NCBI GenBank assembly: GCA_037952775.1
Contig: JBANAY010000003.1
Location: forward strand, 36,146,001 to 36,210,000
DNA from: Clonostachys chloroleuca
Taxonomy: Eukaryota > Ascomycota > Sordariomycetes > Hypocreales > Bionectriaceae
Direction of reading: 5' to 3'
Length of the DNA stretch: 64,000 bases
The position numbers and the translations under genes were made by a program. The notes beneath the pieces are model-generated. The model was not told the origin of the DNA and did not search any database. It saw only the letters and a list, made by a program, of their open reading frames with translations. Below are positions 36,934-47,114 of the stretch, piece after piece (position 1 is the stretch's first letter; each line of letters begins with the position of its first letter).

Positions 36934-39091
36934 GGTGGGAGGAGTTGTTCGTGTTTGGTGGTTGCGTTGGTTTCGTATGTCCCTCTGCCCTGATGGTGCC
37001 TGGGAGTCTTGTTGAAAGTGTCGTCGATGGTTTTCCCTTGCTGGTGGGGTGATGTATGTATGTGTGCCGATCTTAGGGCGACGATAGATATGATATGATA
37101 TGATATGCTATGGGATGGAGGGTTGGCGGGGTGAGTCGGGGAGGTCGAGCGATGATAAAGCGCTGTCCTGCCGAAGGGCCCCCACGCGTCTTGCGATCAA
37201 ATTGAGGAGGCTCTGGGTGTTGCGTCTGTATTGATCTTATGGTCGACTGGAGCAAAGGAAGGGTGTCCGGGGTTTGCTTGCACCCAGGAAGGCCGGCGTG
37301 TTGGTTGGTGAGGGTTGTGAGGGCTGTCCAGGGTACGCAGGAGGATGCAGAGACTGACGTCGATTGGATCGGTCGGTGCGCTCGGTAAAACCCGGAGAGT
37401 GCGTAATGGCAGGGCTCCTACAGGCTGGTGGCGGGGTTGTGCTGCAGCTGGCGGCCTTGGATCGGGAACGTCTGTTACGGTGTTTACCTAATGCCTGAGC
37501 TGCAACGTTGGTTGGCCGCGGGAAAACGTCGGAGCGGGCTTCTCTGCAGTCTGGACCAATATCAGGCTGTTGCTGGCCCGATTAGCTACGGGTGCGTGAT
37601 GGTCACGGTTGAGACGTGAGTGGCTGCTGGTGCGGGGGCGGGGAAGAGGAAGCCTCCTCCGCATTTTCATGGATGGCCTCTGTTGTTAATCTAGACCAAG
37701 CGCGGCCGCCTGCAATGACTCGTTTCCTAGCCTCGTTTATGCTGTTGTTCGGGCAGGCAGAGGCCTGTGATGTTGGCTTTTTCTCCTCCCTCGGATGGCT
37801 TGAAGCTGCTCCCCTCGGCAATACTTCAACAGCGCAAGTTATCCCGCAAGGAAAACCTCGGGGAAGGTTTGCGTATCATATGAGCAATAGACTAGAGTCC
37901 CTTGGCCCCTTGGCCCGCTCGTCCGCATGTGCTTGGCCTTGCACCTTCGCCGTGCCTGGTGCCTCACAGTCTTCCCAGACGATGCAAGACGACCTTGGCA
38001 CGGCTAATGTTGACTGGAGCATGCGCGTGCCTCCTATCTGACCTTTGCCTGCCCTATCATGTTCTCTTATCGTCTTCCCATCACCTGGTGGAATGGTATT
38101 CCACACTGCCCCAGGTATCCGGTTTTGGGAGCCGGGCCCTAGCCGGAGTCCGAAGCCTGTTTCGTAAACGCGCAGGCGACTTGACTGCCTTCGGCTCCAT
38201 TTACAGGGCCAGCCGGTAGTTAAGGTTGTGTGTGTGTGTCGACGGCCCGGACATGGCCTGATGAGAGACACGACCGTGTAGATTGCTGACGCGAAGGATT
38301 TCATGTTCTGGGTGTATTGCATAAGCGAATTCAATTCAGCCTCGTGCTGCAACTGCGTTGCAGTGTAGTCCGATCCCATGTTGAATTGAGTTCACTCCTC
38401 TTTTTGGGTATGTTGCAATGCCTGGAGTAAACACATGCAAGATGCCATCCCAGTCAGTCCTACGTGGGGTTGTAATAGTGGGAAACATAAGTGTTACACT
38501 CTCATTCACTGCCACCGTGCATCTTTAGGTAGAAACTACATAATACTAGGGATTTCGTGAGCTGGCAGTTAGAGGGCGTCATAGACGGAAAACTATCCGT
38601 GATTATTATGAATGAAATATGACTTATCCCGTATTGTCTAGCAGCACTTTCGTAATCAATTTCTAAATCACCGGGCAGGATGCTCCTATTTGTTGTTTCT
38701 TTTTTCTCGTGTTGATACGGAGGTCTGTGAGTATATCTACATCATAGATCATCACTCTCGATCACCCACTAGGCGATCTTGAACTCTAGACCGCCTACTG
38801 GTTATTTTTGGATTGATCTAAGAAAGCAGCAACACGTCAGAGAAGGGAGTTTGAACATAAATGAGACTTTTCTCAGCGTCATTCACTTGTCGGAGTGGAT
38901 ATGGAATGGAATTGATCTCAGAATGAATGACGGCATTGAGTCGCTTGGGCGTTCATCAACCGTCTATAAAAGCCCGTGATTGAACTCGCAAGGATAATGG
39001 TTTTATCCTCATCAAGCTGCTCAATCACTCCATCTACTCAAGAACTCATTCAAACCGTTTTGAACCAGCCCTCCAGACTATATTTGCAACA
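36934..39091. other. 2.2 kb intergenic region
   Basis: No supported gene. Contains a (GATAT)n-like run at 37084-37108, a (TG)n run near 38228-38239, and the CON-10 TATA box. A 167-codon minus frame at 37876-38379 lacks any domain and is rejected. Confidence 0.45.
38965..38971 (+). promoter_or_regulatory. TATA box of the CON-10-like gene
   Basis: TATAAAA 121 bp before the ATG at 39092, consistent with a strongly inducible gene. Confidence 0.65.
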
Positions 39092-39463
39092 ATGACCGAC
39101 AACCAGAACCCCGGAAACTTTGCCAACCGGTGAGCCACACCAATTGTCATGAGGAAAAAAAAATATCCAATGGAATCTAATAGCTAACATCTCTCCCCTT
39201 AAACAGTCCCACCGAGGAGGTTAAGGAAATCGCCTCTAAGGGGGGCCAGTCCAGCCACAAGGGCGGATTTGCCAGCATGGACTCCGATAAGCAGGTGAGA
39301 TTCATCCCAACCGGAGGTGAATGAAGAAGTGAAATCGATCATGAAATCTGACATCACTTAGCGTGAGATTGCTTCCATGGGCGGGAAGGCGTCCTCCGGG
39401 TCGTTTGAACCTGGTAGCGAGAAGGCCAAGGAGGCTGGACGCAAGGGCGGACTGTCTTCTTAG
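39092..39463 (+). CDS. CON-10-like stress/conidiation protein with KGG repeats
   Basis: Model join(39092..39129,39207..39294,39362..39463), 75 aa, introns of 77 and 67 nt; phases fit. Too short to show as an ORF. The protein is hydrophilic and built from the KGG-type repeat: EEVKEIASKGGQSSHKGGF, KQREIASMGGKAS, and EKAKEAGRKGGLSS, preceded by NPGNFANRP. This is the plan of Neurospora CON-10 and bacterial GsiB general-stress proteins. Such proteins are small, cytosolic, and induced during conidiation, light exposure or stress; their molecular role is unknown. The TATA box and short leader fit an inducible gene. Identification by motif is strong. Confidence 0.9.
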
Positions 39464-39805
39464 ACGAATCAGTCAACATAATGTCCTGCACATTACCTCT
39501 TGTGTATTATCTTAATTTACGCACTGTCAAATTTTCGAAGGGATTAGGAGTTTCATGATACTCGATGGAAATTTGGAGCCTGGCTGGATAATATAGGCGG
39601 CGGCGTGAGCTCCGTTTCTCAGGTTGAACAGATGCACAGCTAAGAATAATTAATCAAAGTGTGGGAGGAAGATGAGTTTATTCGTATCCGAAGACATGAT
39701 ATGTGAGAAATGTGGATCCTGAAACTAATCACAATGCCGAACAATTCCAACCTGTCTTAAGAACATCGACCCTTCAAGACCAACCAAATTCAGTGTCTGT
39801 TTGAG

Positions 39806-40147
39806 CAAATCAATTCCGTTCCCTCGTGTTCCACTCGCAGTTTTTAGAAAACTTCCATGCGTTCATTTCAGCAATGCCTCCTGTGGGCGAAAATCCCTGT
39901 ACTCTGTGTGCCAATCGTCGACGAACATACCAATGCCAAATCAATTCCACTCCCTTGTGTTCCACTCGCCGTTTTTAAAAATCCGGATATGTCCGTGTAA
40001 GCAATGCCTCTGGGGGGCGAAAATCCTTGTTCTCTGAGTGCCAATCGTCGATGAACGTACCAATACCAAAATGTGAGAATGACATATGCCTCGTGAAGGT
40101 GAAATCCCTGAGCTTTTTGTGTCGAAAGTCGTAGAACATACCGATGG
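39806..40147 (+). repeat. ~130-bp tandem repeat, 2.6 units
   Basis: Unit 1 at 39806-39936 and unit 2 at 39937-40066 both begin CAAATCAATTCC, carry GTGTTCCACTCGC, AGCAATGCCTC and CCAATCGTCGA.GAAC.TACCAAT.C in the same order. A third, more diverged partial unit runs 40067-40147. Confidence 0.9.
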
Positions 40148-40244
40148 ATGTGAGTAATCTGGAGCGACGCGAGAGGCATCAAAGCTCGTTCGGTTGTCGA
40201 TGTAGATATGGTGGACGGGCACATCTGGTGCTTTAACCGTTGCT

Positions 40245-40501
40245 TTTTTGTATTCCATTTGTTCCTTGTGGCCCAGGATTCGCGAAGTTGAGATAATGGT
40301 TGTGATGAGAGTAGAAGGTGATCATCATACCTGAGAAAGTGAACTCGAGGCAGAGTGCAACATATTTGATCTTTTCGTATTGTTTGTTCCTTGTGACCCA
40401 GGATTCGAGAGATTCAGAGACTGATTGTGACGAGAAGTAGAAAGTGATAACCATCATACCTGAGAAAGTGAACTCAAGGCAGAGTGCCAGCTGATTCGGT
40501 C
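40245..40501 (+). repeat. ~128-bp tandem repeat, 2 units
   Basis: Units at about 40245-40370 and 40371-40501 share TTTGTTCCTTGTG.CCCAGGATTCG and ATCATACCTGAGAAAGTGAACTC in order. The distal part of each unit overlaps the 44-bp family. Confidence 0.88.
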
Positions 40502-40721
40502 TGTATACGAGCTCAAGGTAAAGTGAGACCCAACTCGTTCGTAACTGAGAAGATGTCTCAAATCAAAGTGAAACCAATCCGTTCATACCTGAAAAACTGA
40601 TTCTCAAGGAAAAGTGAAAATAATCCGTTCGTACCTGGAAGAATGACTCGAGGCAAAATACAACCAATTCGTTCGTACCTGAGGAAATGACCAAATGTAT
40701 AGTGCCACCAATTCGTTCGAT
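40460..40721 (+). repeat. ~44-bp degenerate minisatellite, 6 units
   Basis: Units start near 40460, 40501, 40545, 40589, 40634 and 40678. Each begins CTGAGAAA(A/G)TGA-like, has CAAGGCAAAGTGA in the middle and ends CCAATTCGTTCGTAC-like. Read on the minus strand each border is YTTCAG followed by GTACGAACG. Confidence 0.88.
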
Positions 40722-40924
40722 GAGATCTGCAAGAGAGAGAGAAACAAAACGACAAGAGGCAGTAAAGACTGTGTTCCAGAGTGAATGACAAAACGTTAGC
40801 GGAGATGAAAAACCACCAAAGGGAACGAATGTGACGGAGACGTTAGGGTTGGGTGAACTCGTTCCTCGAAGAATGACTAGGCAATATCGCACTTCCGGTT
40901 GGATGGACTGTTGCTGGGTAGAGT

Positions 40925-42043
40925 CTACATCCATTCTTCTGGCCAGGCGGCCAGCATCGCCGCCTCGTAATCCTCCATCTCCTCCTGGCGGGAAGTCAGC
41001 AACGCCCGAGTTTCCGTCATGGCTGGCGGGGGCCGGCAGATCTTGTTACCCTCGTCATCGGTAACCTCATCGCGAGCTTTTAGCTCGTGATGGCAAGCGG
41101 CATGTTCGATGGGCCGATCCTGGCTTGCGTCGGCAAAGTACTCCCGGTAGGGGGAGTAGAGTGGCAGAAAGTGGATAGTCGGAGAGCCATTGGTGAAGAC
41201 ACCCTCAGCCACGAAGAGGAGTTTTGACAGCTGTCTCTCTTTATGCTGCACGTAGGTGCAGCGCCGCTCGTCGTTGATTTCGGGGCCATTGTACCCCACA
41301 AAGCGGGAGAGATCCGCAAACAAATCTGCGTTCAGAGGTCGGACTCCGTCGGTGAAGGAGACGGGCTCAGGAGTCTGGAACATCTCGAGCTCCTGAGCGA
41401 GGAACTCAGGAGCCTCGGAGGCACTGATTGACATCTTGCTGTGCACGAACACAGCCTCGAGATCTCTGGTAAGTGAGGCAAGGATCCCAAGAGCTCCTGA
41501 GGCTGGCCCAGGTTGAAGGTTGAATATATCCGGGACCCAGCAGAAACCAGGGTTACGGCCCTCGATGGTAATGTACCTCATTTTGGCGAGGTCACCCTCG
41601 TAGAAGGAGTGCCCTTCTACTGCAACGTCGCCGAGGACGAACATCGTGGTATTGATGTTCGCATACACGACCGGCCCCTTGGTTGTGATGGGGGTGTCGA
41701 CCTTCCCCCGGATAGCGACACAATGCTTCTGCACAATGTCTCTCGAGTCTCTGCACACCTGGGAGATGGTGTGCGGGTCCATCCCCTGGAAGGACCAAAT
41801 TGCTTGCTTGTCCCAGCGGACAAGCCCGTCTTCTGTCACTCGCTCTGGCGCGAGGACGGTTGGGGTTTGGACGGCGGCAGTCCAAATCTCATCTTGCAGC
41901 TCCTGAGGGAGCTGGTTGAATAGGTGGAAAGAAGTTAGCTTCTTTCCGAGGTCCTTTCGGACCGGACGGTGGATCCCCAGCTTGGGGAGAGGATTGATGG
42001 TCGCCTCGGCGACCGGAAGGGAAATCTCGTTGTTCTCAGCCAT
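40925..42043 (-). CDS. 2EXR-domain protein
   Basis: Single exon, 372 aa. The N-terminal part contains FHLFNQLPQELQDEIWTAA (~39-57), the F..F..LP.E....IW motif of 2EXR/F-box-like fungal proteins, followed by SQVCRDSRDIV and ANINTTMFVLGD, the usual second half of the domain. The C-terminal half has no recognisable fold. 2EXR proteins form expanded families in Sordariomycetes and Leotiomycetes and have no established function. No signal peptide or membrane segment. It lies next to a field of tandem repeats on its 3' side and has a triplet-repeat 5' leader. Single-exon structure supports a clean start at 42043. Confidence 0.85.
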   Translation of the reverse strand: MAENNEISLPVAEATINPLPKLGIHRPVRKDLGKKLTSFHLFNQLPQELQDEIWTAAVQTPTVLAPERVTEDGLVRWDKQAIWSFQGMDPHTISQVCRDSRDIVQKHCVAIRGKVDTPITTKGPVVYANINTTMFVLGDVAVEGHSFYEGDLAKMRYITIEGRNPGFCWVPDIFNLQPGPASGALGILASLTRDLEAVFVHSKMSISASEAPEFLAQELEMFQTPEPVSFTDGVRPLNADLFADLSRFVGYNGPEINDERRCTYVQHKERQLSKLLFVAEGVFTNGSPTIHFLPLYSPYREYFADASQDRPIEHAACHHELKARDEVTDDEGNKICRPPPAMTETRALLTSRQEEMEDYEAAMLAAWPEEWM

Positions 42044-42812
42044 TGTGCTGAGATGTGTTGGTGGTGGCGGCGGCGGCGGCGTTGGTGGTTGGTGGTGGTG
42101 GTGGTTGGCTGTTGCTAGGAAGAGAAAGTGTTAGTGAAAGGCAATGAAGGAAGATAGAATATTCTTGGAATGGAGGAAATATTGGGTTACTTACCGCTGA
42201 GAGAAGTGTGATGGTTGGGTAGAGAAGATGAAAGGAAGAGAAAGGGAGAGGTTCTCTGGGAGGAAGAGGCGCCATTTATAGGTCCCCGAGGACCCTCAAG
42301 AAGCTGCTTTCCTAAAGAGGCCATGATGAATGGTAGTGAGAGCCTATTGAGAAAGAGTTTAAGAATACATTGAGAACTTAGGCGCATTCAGCTTGGCATT
42401 GTGAATCCGAACGAGGGGAAGGCTCCAGAGACATTTTCATTCAAACCTACTGGGATAATCTAGATCTTATTTAAATATCTTGTCAATAATACTTAATTCC
42501 ATTCTAATGTAATGCTGGTGATTTGGTTTATATATCTACGTAGGTTTGTGGGATATAGGAGAGTGCCAGCAGACACATTAAGCCATATAAGAAGGGTGAG
42601 GCGGAGTTGAGGCAGCCACCCGACGGCGGATTTTCGCTGCCAAAGGTAGCCTTCCAATCAGGAACATAAGGGGACGTCCTATTCGTCAATCTATTGAATG
42701 GGGCAAAATAACTCTCACCGCCCGGAATCTATTCCAACTATAGTAAATGCTGACAGCTGTTAGCTTTCTCTGCATGCACCTACACTCGAGACTCTTATTC
42801 ATGAGGGCCAAA
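42044..42812. other. Divergent intergenic region with triplet repeats
   Basis: Contains a run of GGT/GGC triplets at 42060-42112 in the 5' leader of the 2EXR gene and a possible TATA box for it. It should also contain the promoter of the beta-lactamase-like gene. In-frame ATGs for that gene lie at 42747 onward. Confidence 0.5.
42274..42280 (-). promoter_or_regulatory. Possible TATA box of the 2EXR gene
   Basis: TATAAAT on the minus strand, 231 bp before the start codon at 42043. The spacing is long but acceptable with the repeat-containing leader. Confidence 0.4.
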
Positions 42813-44396
42813 ATGAATCTTTTCCATTCAGACGATTTTCCAATTCATGTGGAGACATTGATGCAGCAGAATCATGTCCCTGGTCTTGCTGTGGCCATTG
42901 TTCACGGTGATCAGGTCGCCTCTGCGGCCTATGGCTATGCATCCCTGAACCCAGAGACGCCCTGCACTCCAGACACAATCTTCGATATCGCCTCAATGTC
43001 AAAGTCGCTGACCGCTGCGTCTGTGGTGCTGCTTGTCAATGACAACAAGAGCCATCCAAAGGTGCAGTTCGATTCGCCCATGTCGACTCTGCTGCCCGAG
43101 GACTTTGTTATGTCAGATGAGACTTATACTGCCGGCGTGACCGTCGACGATGTTTTGGGCCACAGGACGGGATTATCAGGGTTAGTGATAGGATCCTTAC
43201 ATTATGCTAGATAGCTAGGCTAGCTGCTGATGAAAACAAATCTATTTAGACATAATAATTCTTGCCTGGGCGTGCGTGCTAAATCCCATGATACACCACG
43301 ATCCATCACGAGAAACCTGCGAAATCTATCCATCGCGGCCCCTTTGCGTTCTAGATACCTGTACTCGAATACAATGTACACAGTAGCTACACACCTCGTA
43401 GAAGAGAAGAGCAAGAAATCCTTTGCAGACTTCCTGCATGGCCGTATCTTCGCCCCATTGGGGATGGAGTCGACGCACCTGCAGCCTCAGAGGGCAAGAG
43501 ATCACGGCTTGGGCTCACGCCTATCCACAGGCTACCTCTGGGAGAAGGAGGACTCAACCTACTATGGATTCCAAATCCAGGACTACCCAGAGGGTCAGGG
43601 CGCGGGATCGGTGGTATCGAGTGCTAAAGACATGATTCTATGGGTCAAGGCTCTGATGAACCGAGAGGGGCCTATCTGCGAGGACGTCTACCAGGGGATG
43701 GTTCGCCTGCGTTCGTTTAGGGACCCAAGTGGCAAGAGACTCAAGCCTCTGACTTCTCCTTCGTTCTACGCTGCAGGGATCGAAATCTACTATTATCGAG
43801 GTTATGCGGTGATATGGCATGATGGGAACACGGCGGGATTTAGCGGTAGATTCTTCTTCGTGCCTGAACTCAAGGTTGGGGCCGTTGTACTCGGAAATGC
43901 ATCTGGTGCCATGGGCGTTAGCTCAATCTTGATGCGGGAACTCCTGGACGATGCATTGGGGGTACCGCAGCAGGAACGACGAACACAGGAGAAAGGCAAG
44001 AAGAAGGAGGGCAAGAAAAGGGCCACCAAGGTCGCGGCCGGTCCGCCTCCCCGTTCTGCCAGGGGAAGAGGCAAAACCGAGCTGCAGGCCCAGGTGACAC
44101 CGCTTGCGGCCTATACGGGAGATTACTCCAACGCGGGATACCACAGCTTGAGGCTGGAAATTAAGGATGGCAGGTTATTCATTGATGCGACAGACCGCTC
44201 TTTTGGCTTTACGTTGGAGTTCGAGCATCGGGAGGGCCAGACAAAGTACACGGCATATCTTTGTGACTTCCTCGAGGGTGGTGCAGACCCTATCACGGCC
44301 GAGTTTTCGTTCGAGGGAGGAGTGGCTATGAGGATGGGATTAGATCTTGAGCCGGCTTTGAAGGAGCTGATCTGGTTCGAGAGGAGGCAAATTTAA
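42813..44396 (+). CDS. Serine beta-lactamase-like hydrolase (class C/PBP fold)
   Basis: Model join(42813..43180,43250..44396), 504 aa, one 69-nt intron, joined as GLSG|HNNSCLG. The catalytic SxxK motif is S61-M-S-K64, the second motif is YSN (in YLYSNTMY), and the third box is HDGNTAG, the HxG variant frequent in eukaryotic family members. Such fungal proteins act as esterases, transesterases or amidases on unknown substrates, and some sit in metabolite clusters. The C-terminal ~100 residues form a separate lipocalin-like domain often seen here. A basic, Lys/Arg-rich insert (~345-380, QEKGKKKEGKKR) is unusual. No signal peptide from this start, so probably intracellular. An in-frame ATG at 42747 would add 22 residues; 42813 matches the family start better. 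Confidence 0.88.
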
Positions 44397-44799
44397 AGAG
44401 ATGAGGTTGTGGAGGAGGATGCTCGATCTGTGCCTGTGATGAGTAAGTAAATGCGTGATGAGGCCAAGGTGTGACAAATACCTTGAATTACCTGCGTACA
44501 CATTTTCGGCTTCAGAAAAACACCAAAAATGCTCTTGAAGAGCCTGCAACTTCTCTGTGATGAATTCGTAGATCCTCAGCATACGGCTATAGTCGGATTT
44601 GGAAATGGAGACGACTCACGATTGACCCCGCGGCAGGTGGAGGTTCGTCGTCGTTCGTCGTCACAACTCGTCGACGAAACACTTTTTGCTGTCCAGCATC
44701 CCATCACACTTCCAGAAAAGGTACAATCCGATCAAATGATATAGAAATCGAAAGCTTCTTCTAATTTCATACATACAGGCTTCCTTATTTTGCCCCATC
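44397..44799. other. Intergenic region
   Basis: 400 bp between two plus-strand genes. An ORF at 44529-44744 has no feature to support it. Nothing else seen. Confidence 0.45.
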
Positions 44800-45762
44800 A
44801 TGTCATCACCACCAAGTTACAACATTGCCCTCATCGGCCTGGGATCAATCGGCATCTCCTTCGCCGCCCTTCACCTACGCTTCACAAACGGCACAGTAAA
44901 AGCCTTCGATCCAAGACCAGATCTAAAAGAGCACCTCCTTTCCGTCCTCCCCGGATACCTCCACGCAAACGACCCCCAAAGCCCGCCACTCGACGTAGCC
45001 AATCTCATCACCGCCGGCCGCCTGGTGATATGTGACTCACTCGAGGACGCCTGTGCAGACGCCGATATCATCCAGGAACAGGGCCCAGAGAACATCTCGT
45101 TCAAGCAGAAGACGTGGGCGGCCATCGAGGCTGCCGCCCCTCCTTACACCCACTTCTGGAGCTCGACCTCTGGGATCCTCGCATCCGCTCAGAACCAGTC
45201 GATGAAGGACCGCACCCGCCTGCTCGTCGTGCACCCGTTCAACCCACCTCACATCATGCCCCTCATCGAGATTGTGCCGTCTCCGGAGACGAAGGCTGAG
45301 GAAACTGACTTTGCCCGCACGTACTTCGAGACTCTTGGCTCGGGCCACCGTCCCGTCGTCCTGAAGAAGGAGATTCCAGGATTCGTCGGTAACAGGCTGG
45401 CGTTTGCGTTGCTGAGGGAGGCTGTGTACCTAGTTGAGAACGACGTGGTGAGCGCAAAGGATCTAGATACAGTCATGGAAGCGAGCCTGGGACCGAGGTG
45501 GGCTGTCCAGGGACCATTCAAGTCATACCACATGGGCGGAGGAGCCGGTGGCATACGGCATTTCCTGGGGAACCTGATCTCTACGATACAGACCGTTTGG
45601 AACGGCCTGGGAAGTATGAACTTTGGGGGACAAGGAAAGGCCGAGGAGGAGGGTGCTTGGGTTGACAAGATTGTTAAGCAGACGGAGGAGGCTTATGGGA
45701 TGCCTGACCCTGCTATGCTTGATGATAGGGATAGGGAGATTCGAAGAGTACTCGGCTTGTGA
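44800..45762 (+). CDS. 3-hydroxyacyl-CoA/L-carnitine dehydrogenase family (lambda-crystallin-like)
   Basis: Single exon, 320 aa. Rossmann motif GLGSIGISFAALHL (12-25) at the N-terminus binds NAD(H), with an acidic residue after the second strand (FDPRPD). EQGPENISFK, SSTSGI and HPFNPPHIMPLIEIV are typical; the histidine in HPFNPP is the catalytic base in 3-hydroxyacyl-CoA dehydrogenases. GFVGNRLAFALLREA begins the C-terminal helical domain. Length and motif set fit the short form represented by lambda-crystallin (CRYL1, L-gulonate 3-dehydrogenase) and bacterial L-carnitine dehydrogenase. Which hydroxy-acid it uses cannot be told. No targeting peptide or peroxisomal SKL (ends RRVLGL), so cytosolic. 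Confidence 0.9.
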   Translation: MSSPPSYNIALIGLGSIGISFAALHLRFTNGTVKAFDPRPDLKEHLLSVLPGYLHANDPQSPPLDVANLITAGRLVICDSLEDACADADIIQEQGPENISFKQKTWAAIEAAAPPYTHFWSSTSGILASAQNQSMKDRTRLLVVHPFNPPHIMPLIEIVPSPETKAEETDFARTYFETLGSGHRPVVLKKEIPGFVGNRLAFALLREAVYLVENDVVSAKDLDTVMEASLGPRWAVQGPFKSYHMGGGAGGIRHFLGNLISTIQTVWNGLGSMNFGGQGKAEEEGAWVDKIVKQTEEAYGMPDPAMLDDRDREIRRVLGL

Positions 45763-46202
45763 GAGTGCCAAGCTTTCCTTACATAAAAGAAGTTTGAGTA
45801 GTCGAACACAGTAATATGAAGATAGCGTTGGATAAGACTATGCCTATTGGTGTTGGAGCTATCCTGATGGATATATTTGGTATATTGTGGTAGATTAGTG
45901 TTCACTTTCGTCTTCTTGCAACTTGGGCCTTCCTATCTATTTAACCCGTCTAGCCTCATTACCCCTTTTGGCAAGCAATTAACGAGAGTCTATGACTTCA
46001 AAATCACAAGAATTTTTTGTTCATGGGAGAACTCGATGACCTGACGGTACCACCCATTTATCTTTCTTGAACACTTACGCCTATTCCTCAGAATTCACCT
46101 GGCGAAGTGTTCGAAGTCCTTCTATCCTTGGCTGGCAATCGATCCAACCCAGTGCTTTGAGCTCGCCTGAAACACACTCTCCCTAGAATTGTTTCGAAAA
46201 GC
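45763..46202. other. Convergent 3' region
   Basis: 440 bp between the dehydrogenase (+) and the METTL7-like gene (-). Nothing recognised. Confidence 0.45.
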
Positions 46203-47114
46203 CTATTTCACCAGTGTGCCATAAATATGAGGTACCATTTGGTAAGAAGGCTCCTCCGGTGGCTGGGCAAGGTCAATCTTATCCCACATGGCGGTATGGG
46301 TTAGGGTCTTCTCCGTATTCAGACACAAACGACACCCGCCCATCATGTATTTCCAGAAAAAGTCGGTAAAAGCTGCCATCTCAAAGTTAGAACTAGATTC
46401 CTCGTTACCAAACTAGCTGGGATCCGAAGTTGCTTCCTTACATTGGAAAAAATACCAGAGACCGCCACGGTCGTTCCGAACGTGCTCGTACACATACCAC
46501 CTCCCGCCTTTCTTCAAGTAGTTGTACAGCAGAGCCACATTCTTCTCAGGCTCGGGGATGCTGCACAGGCACTGCACGGTGACGATGCAGTCGACGCTCT
46601 CAGGCTCGATGGTCGCACCCCAGGCATCCGGGTTGTCCAAATCCTCGATCCCCACGGGCACGACCTCGTAGACGTGGTCCAGGCCGATCTCCTTGACGTG
46701 CTGCCTCAGCGTTGCCGCCGACATGTGGTTCGGCTCGACGCCGTAGATCTTGGTGGGACCTGGCTTTCCCGTGCGCTTGGCCTCGTCGGCGACCTTCTTG
46801 TACGCGTCCGTCCAGAGCCCGCTGCCGGCGCCGACCTCGAGGACGGTGCCGTGGAGGGGCTGGCCGACCACCTTGTTGTGGACCTCGCCGTTGCGGACGC
46901 GGCCCTCGACAAGGGGCAGGACCTTGGGCAGGCCGGCCTTCTTGGTGATGGGGGCGACGTAGGTCCAGAGGACGCCGAACCAGGTCTCCTTGAACTTGGG
47001 CAAGGAGGTCAGCGTTCGCAGGTCAAAGGCCGCGATGAGTTTGAAGATTGTGAGGAAGAAGCATGCTGCGGATATGGCCATTAAGACCCAGGGCCGTGTG
47101 ATCTCCGCCAACAT
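46203..47114 (-). CDS. Membrane-anchored SAM methyltransferase, METTL7-like
   Basis: Model complement(join(46203..46372,46442..47114)), 280 aa, one 69-nt intron with a CTAAC branch point; the join reads WYFFQS|FTDFFWKYMMGGC. An N-terminal helix (~8-30) anchors it, followed by VLEVGAGSGLW (SAM motif I), YGVEPN (acidic end of strand 2), and VDCIVTVQCLCSIP plus LKKGGRWYVYEH. The exon-2 motif MGGCRLC.NTEKTL and a C-terminal PHIYG are typical of METTL7/TMT1-type proteins. Mammalian homologues are ER/lipid-droplet thiol methyltransferases. Fungal homologues have unknown substrates. The short second exon would be missed by simple ORF calling. Confidence 0.88.

Larger units (their letters stand above)
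39464..40924. other. Intergenic region filled with decayed tandem repeats
   Basis: Roughly 920 of 1460 bp consist of three tandem-repeat families, listed separately. The minus-strand ORFs here follow the repeats and are not called as genes. Confidence 0.7.

Noticed and set aside
37876..38379. 167-codon minus-strand ORF
   Set aside because: No domain or conserved-looking block; lies in an intergenic stretch with simple repeats.
39868..40258. Minus-strand ORFs of 118 and 105 codons
   Set aside because: They follow the tandem repeats, switch frame between units and have no independent support.
42187..42387. 66-codon minus ORF upstream of the 2EXR gene
   Set aside because: It spans the probable TATA box and leader of that gene; no splice join to it.
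46443..47084. 213-codon plus-strand ORF
   Set aside because: Antisense to the METTL7-like methyltransferase.
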